Source of the DNA: Synechococcus sp. BO 8801 | GTDB taxonomy: Bacteria > Cyanobacteriota > Cyanobacteriia > PCC-6307 > Cyanobiaceae | Assembly (NCBI RefSeq): GCF_002252675.1 | Contig: NZ_NQKY01000012.1 | Coordinates: 1-64,000, forward strand | Length of the DNA stretch: 64,000 bases | Direction: 5' to 3' | Shown here: piece by piece, positions 35,039 through 41,942 of the stretch | Numbering within the stretch: position 1 is the stretch's first letter | How the letters are laid out: every line of letters starts with the position of its first letter | Program-made: the position numbers and the translations under genes | Notes under the pieces: generated by a model | What the model saw: the letters and a program-made list of their open reading frames with translations, nothing else | Databases searched by the model: none | Told to the model about the DNA's origin: nothing

Positions 35039-35551
35039 CTACTTTCGTGGCAAGCCAACATGCTCTGGGTGCTTTCGGAGTTCCTGCCATGCCCACGGCT
35101 GCAAATTGCAGTCAAATGCTGTTGTGCCAGGATGGCCGATGTTCGATGCCCAGTACAGGATTTTCTTTGCAACTAGACCCCCAACCACACCGTTGCTGTA
35201 CGGTTGAGGGAGAGTCGTAGTGTTCGCGTTCAAGTATGCCGCGAGCACCTTCTGCTCTGGCGGGCTCAAAACCTTAAGCTTCTTCCTGTGCTGGCGCACG
35301 TTCCATTGATCGAGCAAGACCGGGCTCACCAACTTAGTAGCGCGGGCGCCAACGGCACTCACGAATATTGACATGCTCACGAGAAACGTTCCGCCAACCC
35401 ACACTCGATGTGTGGAGAGCAAAGAGACGATGCCTAGGGCGCTCTGAAAGGCTGGTGGAGCAAACAAGGCCGTGCCAGATGCGATCGCGAGTCCCAAGAA
35501 CACGTACGGTGCGGCCTTAAGCACCGATAGCAACTTTTCCACGTCGATCAT
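35039..35551 (-). CDS. SieB-like superinfection exclusion protein
   Basis: 170 residues. Two N-terminal membrane helices (about 13-35 and 50-70) precede a cytosolic domain with LKVLSPPEQKVLAAYL and the block NGVVGGLVAKKILYWASNIGHPGTTAFDCNLQPWAWQELRKHPE. This matches my recollection of the SieB family (LTPEEK...; DGVVAGLV.KGILYRAS; F.IN.WAW.YL..HPE). SieB of phage P22 blocks lytic growth of other phages at the membrane. Here it would be a cell-borne anti-phage cassette. The stop lies 12 bases from the attC box. Confidence 0.75.
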   Translation of the reverse strand: MIDVEKLLSVLKAAPYVFLGLAIASGTALFAPPAFQSALGIVSLLSTHRVWVGGTFLVSMSIFVSAVGARATKLVSPVLLDQWNVRQHRKKLKVLSPPEQKVLAAYLNANTTTLPQPYSNGVVGGLVAKKILYWASNIGHPGTTAFDCNLQPWAWQELRKHPEHVGLPRK

Positions 35552-35577
35552 TGATACTGCCTAGATGGTTGAGTGAC

Positions 35578-35666
35578 GTCTAACGCTTGCCATCGCCAGC
35601 CCGCGAGCCTCATCAATGGAGTAAAGATCATCTGCATTGCGGGTCTGGTGTGTGGCAATGTTAGAT
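35578..35666 (-). repeat. attC site 4
   Basis: 89 bases. Minus strand: ATCTAAC (35660-35666) holds the TAA stop of the trypsin-like gene, then ATTGCCA...GACCCGC, a central loop, GCGGGC...TGGCAAGC and GTTAGAC (35578-35584). Arms TTGCCA / TGGCAA and CCCGC / GCGGG are perfectly complementary. The clearest attC in the array. Confidence 0.92.
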
Positions 35667-36491
35667 CGCAGGGCGCGGAAATAGCGTCTGAATCTTCCCA
35701 AGGATGTGCTCAATCCGAGTTGCCACAAGAACTGGAGACTCCTCCCCAGCCAACCAAATCATGCCACAGACCCGTGCATACTCAGGTTGCCACTCAACAC
35801 CATTTGCATAACAAGCTATACGTTTTGTATCCCAGAGTAGACTCCCGCTGAGGCCACGAGGACTGCATACTTCAATCATCTCACCATTTGCCTCACGCTT
35901 TGCCTCGCCAGGAAAGTGAATCAGTTCGTGGAATTCGTGATTGTATCTGCTCGGCACCATATCAAGAGATTCAGCTACGGCTTGAGTTAGAAATGGATAA
36001 CCCGGCACTTCAAGTTCATTTCCCCAAGAGTAAAGGGTTCTATTCTCATTTGCCGGATCCCATCTTGATAGAGTAGTTCCTGGAAATCCCAGGAAGAAGA
36101 GAAGCTCATGATTTATCGGATGATATCTGTCGTCGAACATATCTAGGCAGAGACAAACTTTTTCATCTGAAAGAATCTCTAGGTTGATGGGCGCACATGC
36201 AAAGTCGATTGGCTCAGGCCACGAATGAAATGGCTTCTCAACAACTACATATTCTTGATTCTGCCTGGGCAAATGACAAATAAGGCGCGCTTCTGAATTG
36301 TTAACAACGTGATCATTCGTCAAAAGATATGCACCTAGTGAATCCCCTAGCCACGTGTACGAGCCAGTTCCTCCAGCCCACCCGTAATCAGGGCTATCAG
36401 ATCGCGATATAGGCGTAACATACTGTGTTACAAAATGCGCCATCCTTTCCTTTGTCTCTTGCGCAATCTGATCAAGTTCTGCTTGGTTCAT
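35661..36491 (-). CDS. Cassette-encoded trypsin-like serine protease
   Basis: 276 residues. The chymotrypsin triad is visible: LLTNDHVVNN (His near residue 60), PIDFACAPI (Asp near 95) and CSPRGLSGSLLWD (Ser near 214, GxSG). No signal peptide or transmembrane helix, so it is probably cytosolic, unlike Deg/Htr proteases, and it lacks a PDZ domain. Trypsin-like modules occur in several anti-phage systems as effectors, but here it is a single gene. Its stop codon lies inside the attC box. Confidence 0.75.
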   Translation of the reverse strand: MNQAELDQIAQETKERMAHFVTQYVTPISRSDSPDYGWAGGTGSYTWLGDSLGAYLLTNDHVVNNSEARLICHLPRQNQEYVVVEKPFHSWPEPIDFACAPINLEILSDEKVCLCLDMFDDRYHPINHELLFFLGFPGTTLSRWDPANENRTLYSWGNELEVPGYPFLTQAVAESLDMVPSRYNHEFHELIHFPGEAKREANGEMIEVCSPRGLSGSLLWDTKRIACYANGVEWQPEYARVCGMIWLAGEESPVLVATRIEHILGKIQTLFPRPAI

Positions 36492-36507
36492 GAGTCTTTT
36501 GGTGTCG

Positions 36508-36596
36508 ATCTAACACTTGCGATCACCTGGCCGCAGAAAGTGAAGATTCCTCCCGCACTCCATGGGTGGCGGCTCAGGTGAATCGCTATGTTAGAC
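36508..36596 (-). repeat. attC site 5
   Basis: 89 bases. Minus strand: GTCTAAC (36590-36596) holds the TAA stop of the PD-(D/E)XK-like gene. Arms GCGATTCACCTGAGCCGC and GCGGCCAGGTGATCGC pair with a few extrahelical bases, typical of attC, and it closes with GTTAGAT (36508-36514). Confidence 0.92.
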
Positions 36597-37463
36597 CTCA
36601 CCCAACCCAAGGCGATCAATTACATGAATGCCGAGGGTGGCCTGTAGTGGCCGAAGCTCGCCTGGCATGTCTCCCCCCAATGCCAAGATAACTCTGCAAT
36701 CCCTTATTGACTGCTCTGCCTTCTCTTCTGCTTCAATGACTGCCAAATACTTTATACATTGAAAGAGTCCTCTGACGACATCGTATTGAGGAGCGTTCAC
36801 AGGCTTGACCTCGACGGCAATTCGATAGCTTAAGGAAGCGAAGTGAACATCAACTCGATCACCAGAGTAGAGGTCTACTTCGGTATCTCCGAGGCCTAAA
36901 GATGGCTCTATTCCAACAAGGGATGGATTTAATGAGATTGCTAGTTTCAAGGCCAAATGCTGTTCACCTTCCCCTTGATCGCGCATTTGAGTGATCTGAC
37001 TTGGGTCGACAGGAATCAGTTCTGCTGCTGTTACTGGCTTCAATCCATAGCGGGCTAACACATCGTTCCACCTAGCAAACGTAAACACCTCTGCGAGCAT
37101 TCCATTGACAATCAGCTCCTTATTAATTCGACTGGCCTTCTTGAATTCTGAAGCATCTGGCGCAAACCACGAGATTCCCTCACCTGGGAGGCCGCTCCCT
37201 TTGTTGACGACAAGAGCCTGAATTGGAGGGACCTTAATGCCCCATTCCTGTCCTAGCTCTAGCATTGAGTTCCCAATCGCTCCAAGGACGTAATTCAGAT
37301 TCCGCGGATTGGGCATTCCCAGCTCTCTGGATAACGCGCCATACTCGATTGTCTGACTTGCCTTGGCTTGCCTTACAAGGATTGGCAGAGCTGCTCTAGC
37401 ACGCTGTTGATATAGCTTGTCCCCAACCAAGCCTTCGATCGATGCTTCGCCTGTTTCTGCCAT
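36591..37463 (-). CDS. Cassette-encoded protein with C-terminal PD-(D/E)XK nuclease-like domain
   Basis: 290 residues from ATG 37463, which has a good AGGAG site seven bases upstream. The N-terminal half has a winged-helix-like ALPILVRQAKASQTIEYGALSRELGMPNPRNLNYVLGAIGNSMLELG and a conserved-looking PPIQALVVNKGSGLPGEGI. The C-terminal half has DVDLYSG/DRVDVHFASLSYRIAVEVKP, a PD-(D/E)XK pattern (Asp, then E-V-K near residues 215-219). It resembles small restriction-like enzymes. The stop is inside attC 5. Confidence 0.68.
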   Translation of the reverse strand: MAETGEASIEGLVGDKLYQQRARAALPILVRQAKASQTIEYGALSRELGMPNPRNLNYVLGAIGNSMLELGQEWGIKVPPIQALVVNKGSGLPGEGISWFAPDASEFKKASRINKELIVNGMLAEVFTFARWNDVLARYGLKPVTAAELIPVDPSQITQMRDQGEGEQHLALKLAISLNPSLVGIEPSLGLGDTEVDLYSGDRVDVHFASLSYRIAVEVKPVNAPQYDVVRGLFQCIKYLAVIEAEEKAEQSIRDCRVILALGGDMPGELRPLQATLGIHVIDRLGLGEV

Positions 37464-37486
37464 TGGATGCTCCTGCTTTGTTGTAG

Positions 37487-37578
37487 GTCTAACGCTGCCC
37501 CTGAGTGGCAGGCAAGAAGCCAGGGGTGGCACTGCAGATAGTCGGCGGGGGCCTGTCCACTCAAGGGGCTGGTTAGAC
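37487..37578 (-). repeat. attC site 6
   Basis: 92 bases. Minus strand: GTCTAAC (37572-37578) holds the TAA stop of the DUF262 gene. Arms GCCCCTTGAGTGGACAGGC and GCCTGCCACTCAGGGGC pair nearly throughout, and it closes with GTTAGAC (37487-37493). Strong site. Confidence 0.93.
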
Positions 37579-38922
37579 CCCTTTGCCACGCTTCCAGTTA
37601 CACGTACGGTGAGCCAAGCGAGCATTCACAGGAACCGTCTCACCGCCCTTCCAGTATTGAAGATTGTGGTCAAGCGCGGCATCATTTAGCATAACAATCT
37701 TTTGGCCGCATATCGAACACGAATTATCGGCTTCAAACATCTCTTCTTTCAAGCTTCGGCTAAAGAGACGAACTGCATCATTTGCCCTTTCGCCAGACAC
37801 CGCATCTTTGAGTCGGGCTTGCCAAGTTTCAAACGCATACTCTATACGAGAATAGTCACCTGTGGCCGCCGTGACCGACGCGACCCATCTTTCATCGGTT
37901 TCGATCAAGTCGATGTAGGCCTCATAAATGCTGTCCGCCGATCTAGTGATTATGCCAATATCGTAGTCGTTAAACGACACTGATATAACTTGGAAGATAG
38001 AGGCATTAATGCGAGAAGCCCACTCTCCACCGCCTTTTTCGTAGACGCGCCGAAGGCGAAAGGCCTTATTCCCAAACACCGTCAGACAAGCACGCATCGC
38101 ATGCTTAAACGCCCCTCTAAACTCCTTCGTCTTTTCTGCTGTGGGATTCCGATAGGTAGTAAAAAACTCGTTGAAAAATGCCTTTAATCCCTTCTTCGCT
38201 TTTGTGTAGGTCATCTGATAGAACGCTAAATAGCGGAGAATCAGAGTACGATCTGCCATCCTCTTATCAAGACCGCTCTGCCCCGCTGAGTTCTTAAACT
38301 CTTCGAGCTGGCAAAGCTCCTTAATCAAGTCATTAAGACCACCTCGATAGAGACAATTACGAATCTCCATATCGTTGAGCGCCATGCCTCCAGTGTTGAG
38401 GCGCTCAAAGATGATAAACATCAAATCTTTTGGAGCTGTCTGGCTGAGCTCAAAAGTTCTGAGGGTCGCATCCTCAAGTTTTGACTGAAGCTCGGTATCA
38501 AGCTCTGAAAATTGCTTCCCTACCAGTTCCTTCCTGATCTCCAAGCCAGTTAATGCATATCGATTCTCGAAGTAGTCAAATATGGATGTAAGGCGCTGGA
38601 GTCCATCAATCACTTCGTACTTGCCATCGTCGTTGACCGCCAAATAAATGACTGGTACAGGTAGGTCAATTAAAAATGATTCAACAAGCCTTGAGGCTCT
38701 CTTGCGATCCCATACATATTTCCGTTGCCACTCAGGGTCTACAATGATTCTGCCTTTGGTATACCAACGATGGAACTCGGATAGGCTCCGATCATTCTTA
38801 TCAAGCTTGATGGTTGGCTTTGTCCCCTCTAGCGTCAGATCTCCTTCGTCAGAAGAGTCGATGACTTCATCCGTGGTGACTCCATCTGGCTGGATTGTTT
38901 CTGAGTCGTCCATCATGCTCAT
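37573..38922 (-). CDS. DUF262-HNH nuclease (GmrSD/type IV restriction-like)
   Basis: 449 residues. After an acidic leader the DUF262 domain shows RSLSEFHRWYTKGRIIVDPEWQRKYVWD and the ATP/GTP-site motif YEVIDGLQRLTSIF near residue 100. The C-terminus has an HNH nuclease with zinc cysteines: CSICGQKIVMLNDAALDHNLQYWKGG...ARLAHRTCNWKRG near 405-445. This single-chain layout is like fused GmrSD enzymes, which cut modified phage DNA. First visible cassette of the array on its strand; its stop lies in attC 6. Confidence 0.85.
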   Translation of the reverse strand: MSMMDDSETIQPDGVTTDEVIDSSDEGDLTLEGTKPTIKLDKNDRSLSEFHRWYTKGRIIVDPEWQRKYVWDRKRASRLVESFLIDLPVPVIYLAVNDDGKYEVIDGLQRLTSIFDYFENRYALTGLEIRKELVGKQFSELDTELQSKLEDATLRTFELSQTAPKDLMFIIFERLNTGGMALNDMEIRNCLYRGGLNDLIKELCQLEEFKNSAGQSGLDKRMADRTLILRYLAFYQMTYTKAKKGLKAFFNEFFTTYRNPTAEKTKEFRGAFKHAMRACLTVFGNKAFRLRRVYEKGGGEWASRINASIFQVISVSFNDYDIGIITRSADSIYEAYIDLIETDERWVASVTAATGDYSRIEYAFETWQARLKDAVSGERANDAVRLFSRSLKEEMFEADNSCSICGQKIVMLNDAALDHNLQYWKGGETVPVNARLAHRTCNWKRGKGV

Positions 38923-38957
38923 AGTTTTAGGCCAGTCTAGTCAGGTCTGGGGCGTGG

Positions 38958-38964
38958 GTCTAAC
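38958..38964 (-). repeat. Single attC/attI-type core box before the first cassette
   Basis: GTTAGAC on the minus strand, 36 bases before the ATG of the DUF262 gene, is the recombination core box. No complementary arm is visible beyond it. Instead, two copies of TTCCGAGAACCAC (38979-38991 and 39010-39022) follow. This could be the remains of attI or of an upstream attC. Confidence 0.55.
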
Positions 38965-39204
38965 CAGTCATTGGACGGTTCCGAGAACCACTCCTCTCAT
39001 GTTCTCCCTTTCCGAGAACCACCCGACGCGCGGCAGGGAGGATTGCCTGAAATACCGATGCTGCATAGCCTTTCGAGAGCAGCTTCCGCTTTCTAGCAAT
39101 GGTTGACGGGTCCGATAACCAGCTGTAGCCAGCGATACCCAAGTCTTACCAACCTCCCCACCTTGAGCAGCTCAAGTCCCGCAAAGAGATCCACCCCAAG
39201 CCGT
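38965..39204. other. Non-coding left edge of the cassette array
   Basis: About 240 bases between the last core box and the MFS stop. It has two TTCCGAGAACCAC direct repeats and no convincing gene. Composition shifts from the AT-richer array to GC-rich core DNA at about 39180. Confidence 0.5.
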
Positions 39205-40425
39205 TCACCCCCGCGCACTGCGCAAAGCAAACGGCACGGTGAGCAGCAGGCTCCCCCCCGCGATCAGGAACAGCCCCGGCAGTGAGATGTCGATCAGCAC
39301 CCCCGAGAGGGCCTGGGACAGGGGATCGAAGGCGACGCCGGCCAGCATGGCCAGGGCCATCACCCGGCCCTGCAGCGGTGCCGGGGTCTCCCGCTGCAAC
39401 CAGGCCGTGGCCAGCACCCCCACCAGGCCGCCGCCGATCCCCATCGCCGCCAGCAGGGCGGCCGCCGTCCACCACTGGCCGGCCACCGCCAGCCCCAGCA
39501 GGCCCGCCCCCAGCCCGGCCGACAGCCAGCCCAGTGCGCCCCCCGGATGGGCGATGGCGCCGAACCGGCCGGCCCACCAGACCCCCACCAGGGCGCCCAC
39601 GCCGTAGGCGGCCTGGAGCCAGCCGTAGCTGGCGGCACCACCGCCGAAGCGCAGCGTCACCAGCTCCACCACGCCGATCACCACCGGGCCCAGCACGGCC
39701 AGGTTGATCATGGCGATCAGCGTCAGGCCGGTGCGGATCGCCCCGTGGCCCCAGGCGAAGGCGATCCCCTCCCGCAGGCCCTGCCCCAGGCCCCCCGTCG
39801 GGGCCGTGGCCGCCGCGGCCAGGCGAGGCCGCACCTGCACGAAGCAGCCCACGGCGAGCAGCAGCAGCACGGTGTCGAAGGCCAGGGCCGCCGTCGCCCC
39901 GGCCACCGCCAGGGCCAGCCCCGCCAGGGCGGGGCCGGCCACGTTGCTGATCTGCTCGCTGCCCTGAAGCCAGGCGTGGGCCCGGCCGAGATGGCGGTCC
40001 TCCAGCAGGCGGGGCAGCAGGGCCAGGGCAGCGGGGTAGAGGCAGGCCTCCGCCGCCCCGAACACGGCCGCCAACACCAGCACCGGGCCCAGGTCGAGGG
40101 CGTCGCGGCTGGCCAGCAGGGTGAGCACCCCGGTGGCGATCGCCAGGATCCAGCCGGCCCGCACCGCCATCGTCCGGGGTGGATGGCGGTCGCTGAGCAC
40201 ACCGCCCAACAGGAGCAGCAGCCCCCGGGGCAGGGCCGCCGCCATCAGCACCAGGGCCAGGGAGGTGCCCGAGCCCGTGCGCTGCAGCATCAGCCAGGTG
40301 ACGGCAACGAACCAGAACTGGACGCCGGCGAACAGGAGGGTCTGGCCCAGCCAGAGCCAGCGGAAGCCCGGCCGCCGCAGCAGGGATCCGCTCACTGCCT
40401 TGGGGCTCACAGCCTTCCCGCTCAC
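39205..40425 (-). CDS. MFS transporter (exporter-like)
   Basis: 406 residues, about 12 hydrophobic helices. N-terminal RPGFRWLWLGQTLLFAGVQFWFVAVTWLM and the loop 2-3 motif GGVLSDRHPPRTM suggest the enterobactin-exporter/DHA3 branch. It overlaps the upstream Coq4-family gene by four bases, so the pair is an operon. The TetR operator in front of that operon implies ligand-induced export; substrate unknown. Confidence 0.85.
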   Translation of the reverse strand: MSGKAVSPKAVSGSLLRRPGFRWLWLGQTLLFAGVQFWFVAVTWLMLQRTGSGTSLALVLMAAALPRGLLLLLGGVLSDRHPPRTMAVRAGWILAIATGVLTLLASRDALDLGPVLVLAAVFGAAEACLYPAALALLPRLLEDRHLGRAHAWLQGSEQISNVAGPALAGLALAVAGATAALAFDTVLLLLAVGCFVQVRPRLAAAATAPTGGLGQGLREGIAFAWGHGAIRTGLTLIAMINLAVLGPVVIGVVELVTLRFGGGAASYGWLQAAYGVGALVGVWWAGRFGAIAHPGGALGWLSAGLGAGLLGLAVAGQWWTAAALLAAMGIGGGLVGVLATAWLQRETPAPLQGRVMALAMLAGVAFDPLSQALSGVLIDISLPGLFLIAGGSLLLTVPFALRSARG

Positions 40426-41141
40426 GGCCGCCCCACCCGCTCAGCGAACGGACGCAGCTGCAGCGCCTCGCGCCACTCGTGCAGCGGCCGCTCCCAGCCC
40501 TCCTCCCAGCGCTGGGCGAACAGGGGCCTGGCCTCCAGGCCCATCTGCAGCCCGGTGCGGATCGCCTCCACCAGCTCCGGCAGCAGCTCGGGGGCCCCGA
40601 GGGTGGCCGACACCAGGGCCTGGGCCGTGAGCACGGCGCCCAGGGGGTAGGGGAACTGGGTGAGATGGAAAGCCTGCAGGCCGATCTCGCCCGTCACCGT
40701 GGTGTCGAAGCCGGTGACCACGTGCCAGAGGTCGTGGGTCTGACTGAGGCGCAGCTCCACATAGGCCGCATCACTTCCGGGCACCATGCCGGCGTGCAGG
40801 TTGGGGTCGTAGCCCAACCGTGCCAGCGACGCCGCGTAGGCCTGGCCGAGGCTGCCCTCGGGCAGGGCGGCCAGCTGCTCCAGGTCGTGGGCCGGGGGGA
40901 TCCAGCGCGCCTCGATCAGCGCGGCACAGGCCGGATCGCGGCGCAGCTGCTCGGCCATCAGGGCATAGGAGGGCGTCTCCAGCAGGGCCTCAGCCAGGGC
41001 CCCCACCAGCTCAAGGTCGGTGTCGCCGCCGCTCATGGCCACGAAGGTGCCGAGGACGCGGAACAGCTGGGGGGGCAGCTCCGGGGCCTCGAACGACGCC
41101 GCGGTGGGGGCGGGAGTGGGGCGGAAAACGGTGGTGGTCAT
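40422..41141 (-). CDS. Coq4 family protein
   Basis: 239 residues. The Coq4 metal-binding motif is clear: QTHDLWHVVTGFDTTVTGEIGLQAF near residues 133-157 (HDxxH followed by Glu), with LPEGSLGQAYAASLARLGYDPN upstream. Mitochondrial Coq4 acts in ubiquinone synthesis; bacterial homologues outside the ubiquinone route have unknown roles, and cyanobacteria make plastoquinone. First gene of a TetR-controlled pair with an MFS transporter. Confidence 0.8.
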   Translation of the reverse strand: MTTTVFRPTPAPTAASFEAPELPPQLFRVLGTFVAMSGGDTDLELVGALAEALLETPSYALMAEQLRRDPACAALIEARWIPPAHDLEQLAALPEGSLGQAYAASLARLGYDPNLHAGMVPGSDAAYVELRLSQTHDLWHVVTGFDTTVTGEIGLQAFHLTQFPYPLGAVLTAQALVSATLGAPELLPELVEAIRTGLQMGLEARPLFAQRWEEGWERPLHEWREALQLRPFAERVGRP

Positions 41142-41159
41142 CGGAAGGAACGCGAAAGA

Positions 41160-41178
41160 ACGTGAGCAGTCCTCACGT
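41160..41178. promoter_or_regulatory. Palindromic operator, probably TetR-bound
   Basis: ACGTGAG-CAGTC-CTCACGT: two perfect 7-bp arms and a five-base spacer. It lies between divergent Coq4 and TetR genes, just downstream of the predicted -10 of the Coq4 promoter. A bound repressor would block the Coq4-MFS operon. Confidence 0.75.
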
Positions 41179-41183
41179 CCAAG

Positions 41184-41212
41184 AAATTATGAGCATCCCT
41201 CGCCTTTGTCAA
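41184..41212 (-). promoter_or_regulatory. Sigma-70-type promoter of the Coq4-MFS operon
   Basis: On the minus strand TTGACA (41207-41212) is followed after 16-17 bases by ATAATT/TAATTT (41184-41190). The 19-bp palindrome begins six bases further on. Confidence 0.65.
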
Positions 41213-41258
41213 TGGGATGCGAGGATCGCTCAGGTTTTCCCGGTCTGCCGCTGCGCCC

Positions 41259-41942
41259 ATGGCCGACGCCCCCGCCCCCGCCAGCGAGCCTTCGCCCTTG
41301 CGCCGCCAGCCCCGCCAGGCCCGCAGCCAGGAACGGGTGCGGCGGATCCTGGCGGCGGCCGAGGAGCTGTTCGTGGCCGGCGGTGTCGGCAGCACCACCA
41401 CCAACGCCATCGCCGCCAGAGCCGGGGTGCCGATCGGCTCCCTCTACCAGTTCTTCCCCGACAAGGGGGCGATCCTGCGCAGCCTCGCCCAGCTCTACGC
41501 CGAGCAGCTGCACGAGCTGCTCACGGCCTTCTTCGACCAGGGGGACGGCCGCTGCCTCCCCCTGGAGGACTCGATCACCGCCGCCGTGGCCCTCACCGAT
41601 CGCTTCTTCCGCGACCACCCCGGCTACCCGGCCATCTTCCTGGATGTGCAGAGCGCCACCCCCGAGCTGCTGGCCATCGAGGAGGAGGCCGACGTCCGGC
41701 TGATCAACGACTGGAGCGGCCTGATGATCGAAAAGGCCGCCGCCGAGGGCAGCCCCCTCAACGAGGAGGAGGGCCACCTGATCGCCTACGTGCTGGTCAA
41801 GACCGTCGGCCACCTGCTCTGGCTCGCCGCCACCCAGGAGCAGGGCCGCCGCGACCGGCTGGTGGCCGAATGCTCCGACCTGGCCATCGCCTATCTGCGC
41901 CTACGCCTGACTGATCAGGCCCAGAGCGACTCCAGGGTGTAG
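41259..41942 (+). CDS. TetR/AcrR family transcriptional regulator
   Basis: 227 residues from ATG 41259. The DNA-binding HTH is seen in RRQPRQARSQERVRRILAAAEELFVAGGVGSTTTNAIAARAGVPIGSLYQFFPDKGAILRSL near residues 18-80. The C-terminal helical domain would bind the ligand. Divergent from the Coq4-MFS operon and next to its palindromic operator. The 3' end overlaps the convergent aldo/keto reductase by 28 bases. Confidence 0.9.
   Translation: MADAPAPASEPSPLRRQPRQARSQERVRRILAAAEELFVAGGVGSTTTNAIAARAGVPIGSLYQFFPDKGAILRSLAQLYAEQLHELLTAFFDQGDGRCLPLEDSITAAVALTDRFFRDHPGYPAIFLDVQSATPELLAIEEEADVRLINDWSGLMIEKAAAEGSPLNEEEGHLIAYVLVKTVGHLLWLAATQEQGRRDRLVAECSDLAIAYLRLRLTDQAQSDSRV

Larger units (their letters stand above)
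30652..38964 (-). mobile_element. Integron-type gene cassette array (attC cluster without integrase)
   Basis: Seven intact single-gene units, all on the minus strand, are separated by imperfect palindromes of 85-96 bases. Each is bounded by RYYYAAC and GTTRRRY boxes in the orientation gene - RYYYAAC - palindrome - GTTRRRY. Spacing and stop-codon placement match integron cassettes. Base composition is lower in GC than the flanks, and cassette genes share no operon logic. No tyrosine integrase (IntI) gene is seen in the window, so this is a CALIN or the distal part of a larger integron. The order on the minus strand is: DUF262-HNH, PD-(D/E)XK-like, trypsin-like, SieB-like, nuclease-like, caspase-like, P-loop ATPase, broken cassette. 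Confidence 0.85.

Noticed and set aside
30652-38964. Interpretation of the repeats as a CRISPR array or a prophage
   Set aside because: Repeats are palindromic, 85-96 bases and differ in the middle; spacers are full genes. No cas, capsid, terminase or phage-integrase gene is seen.
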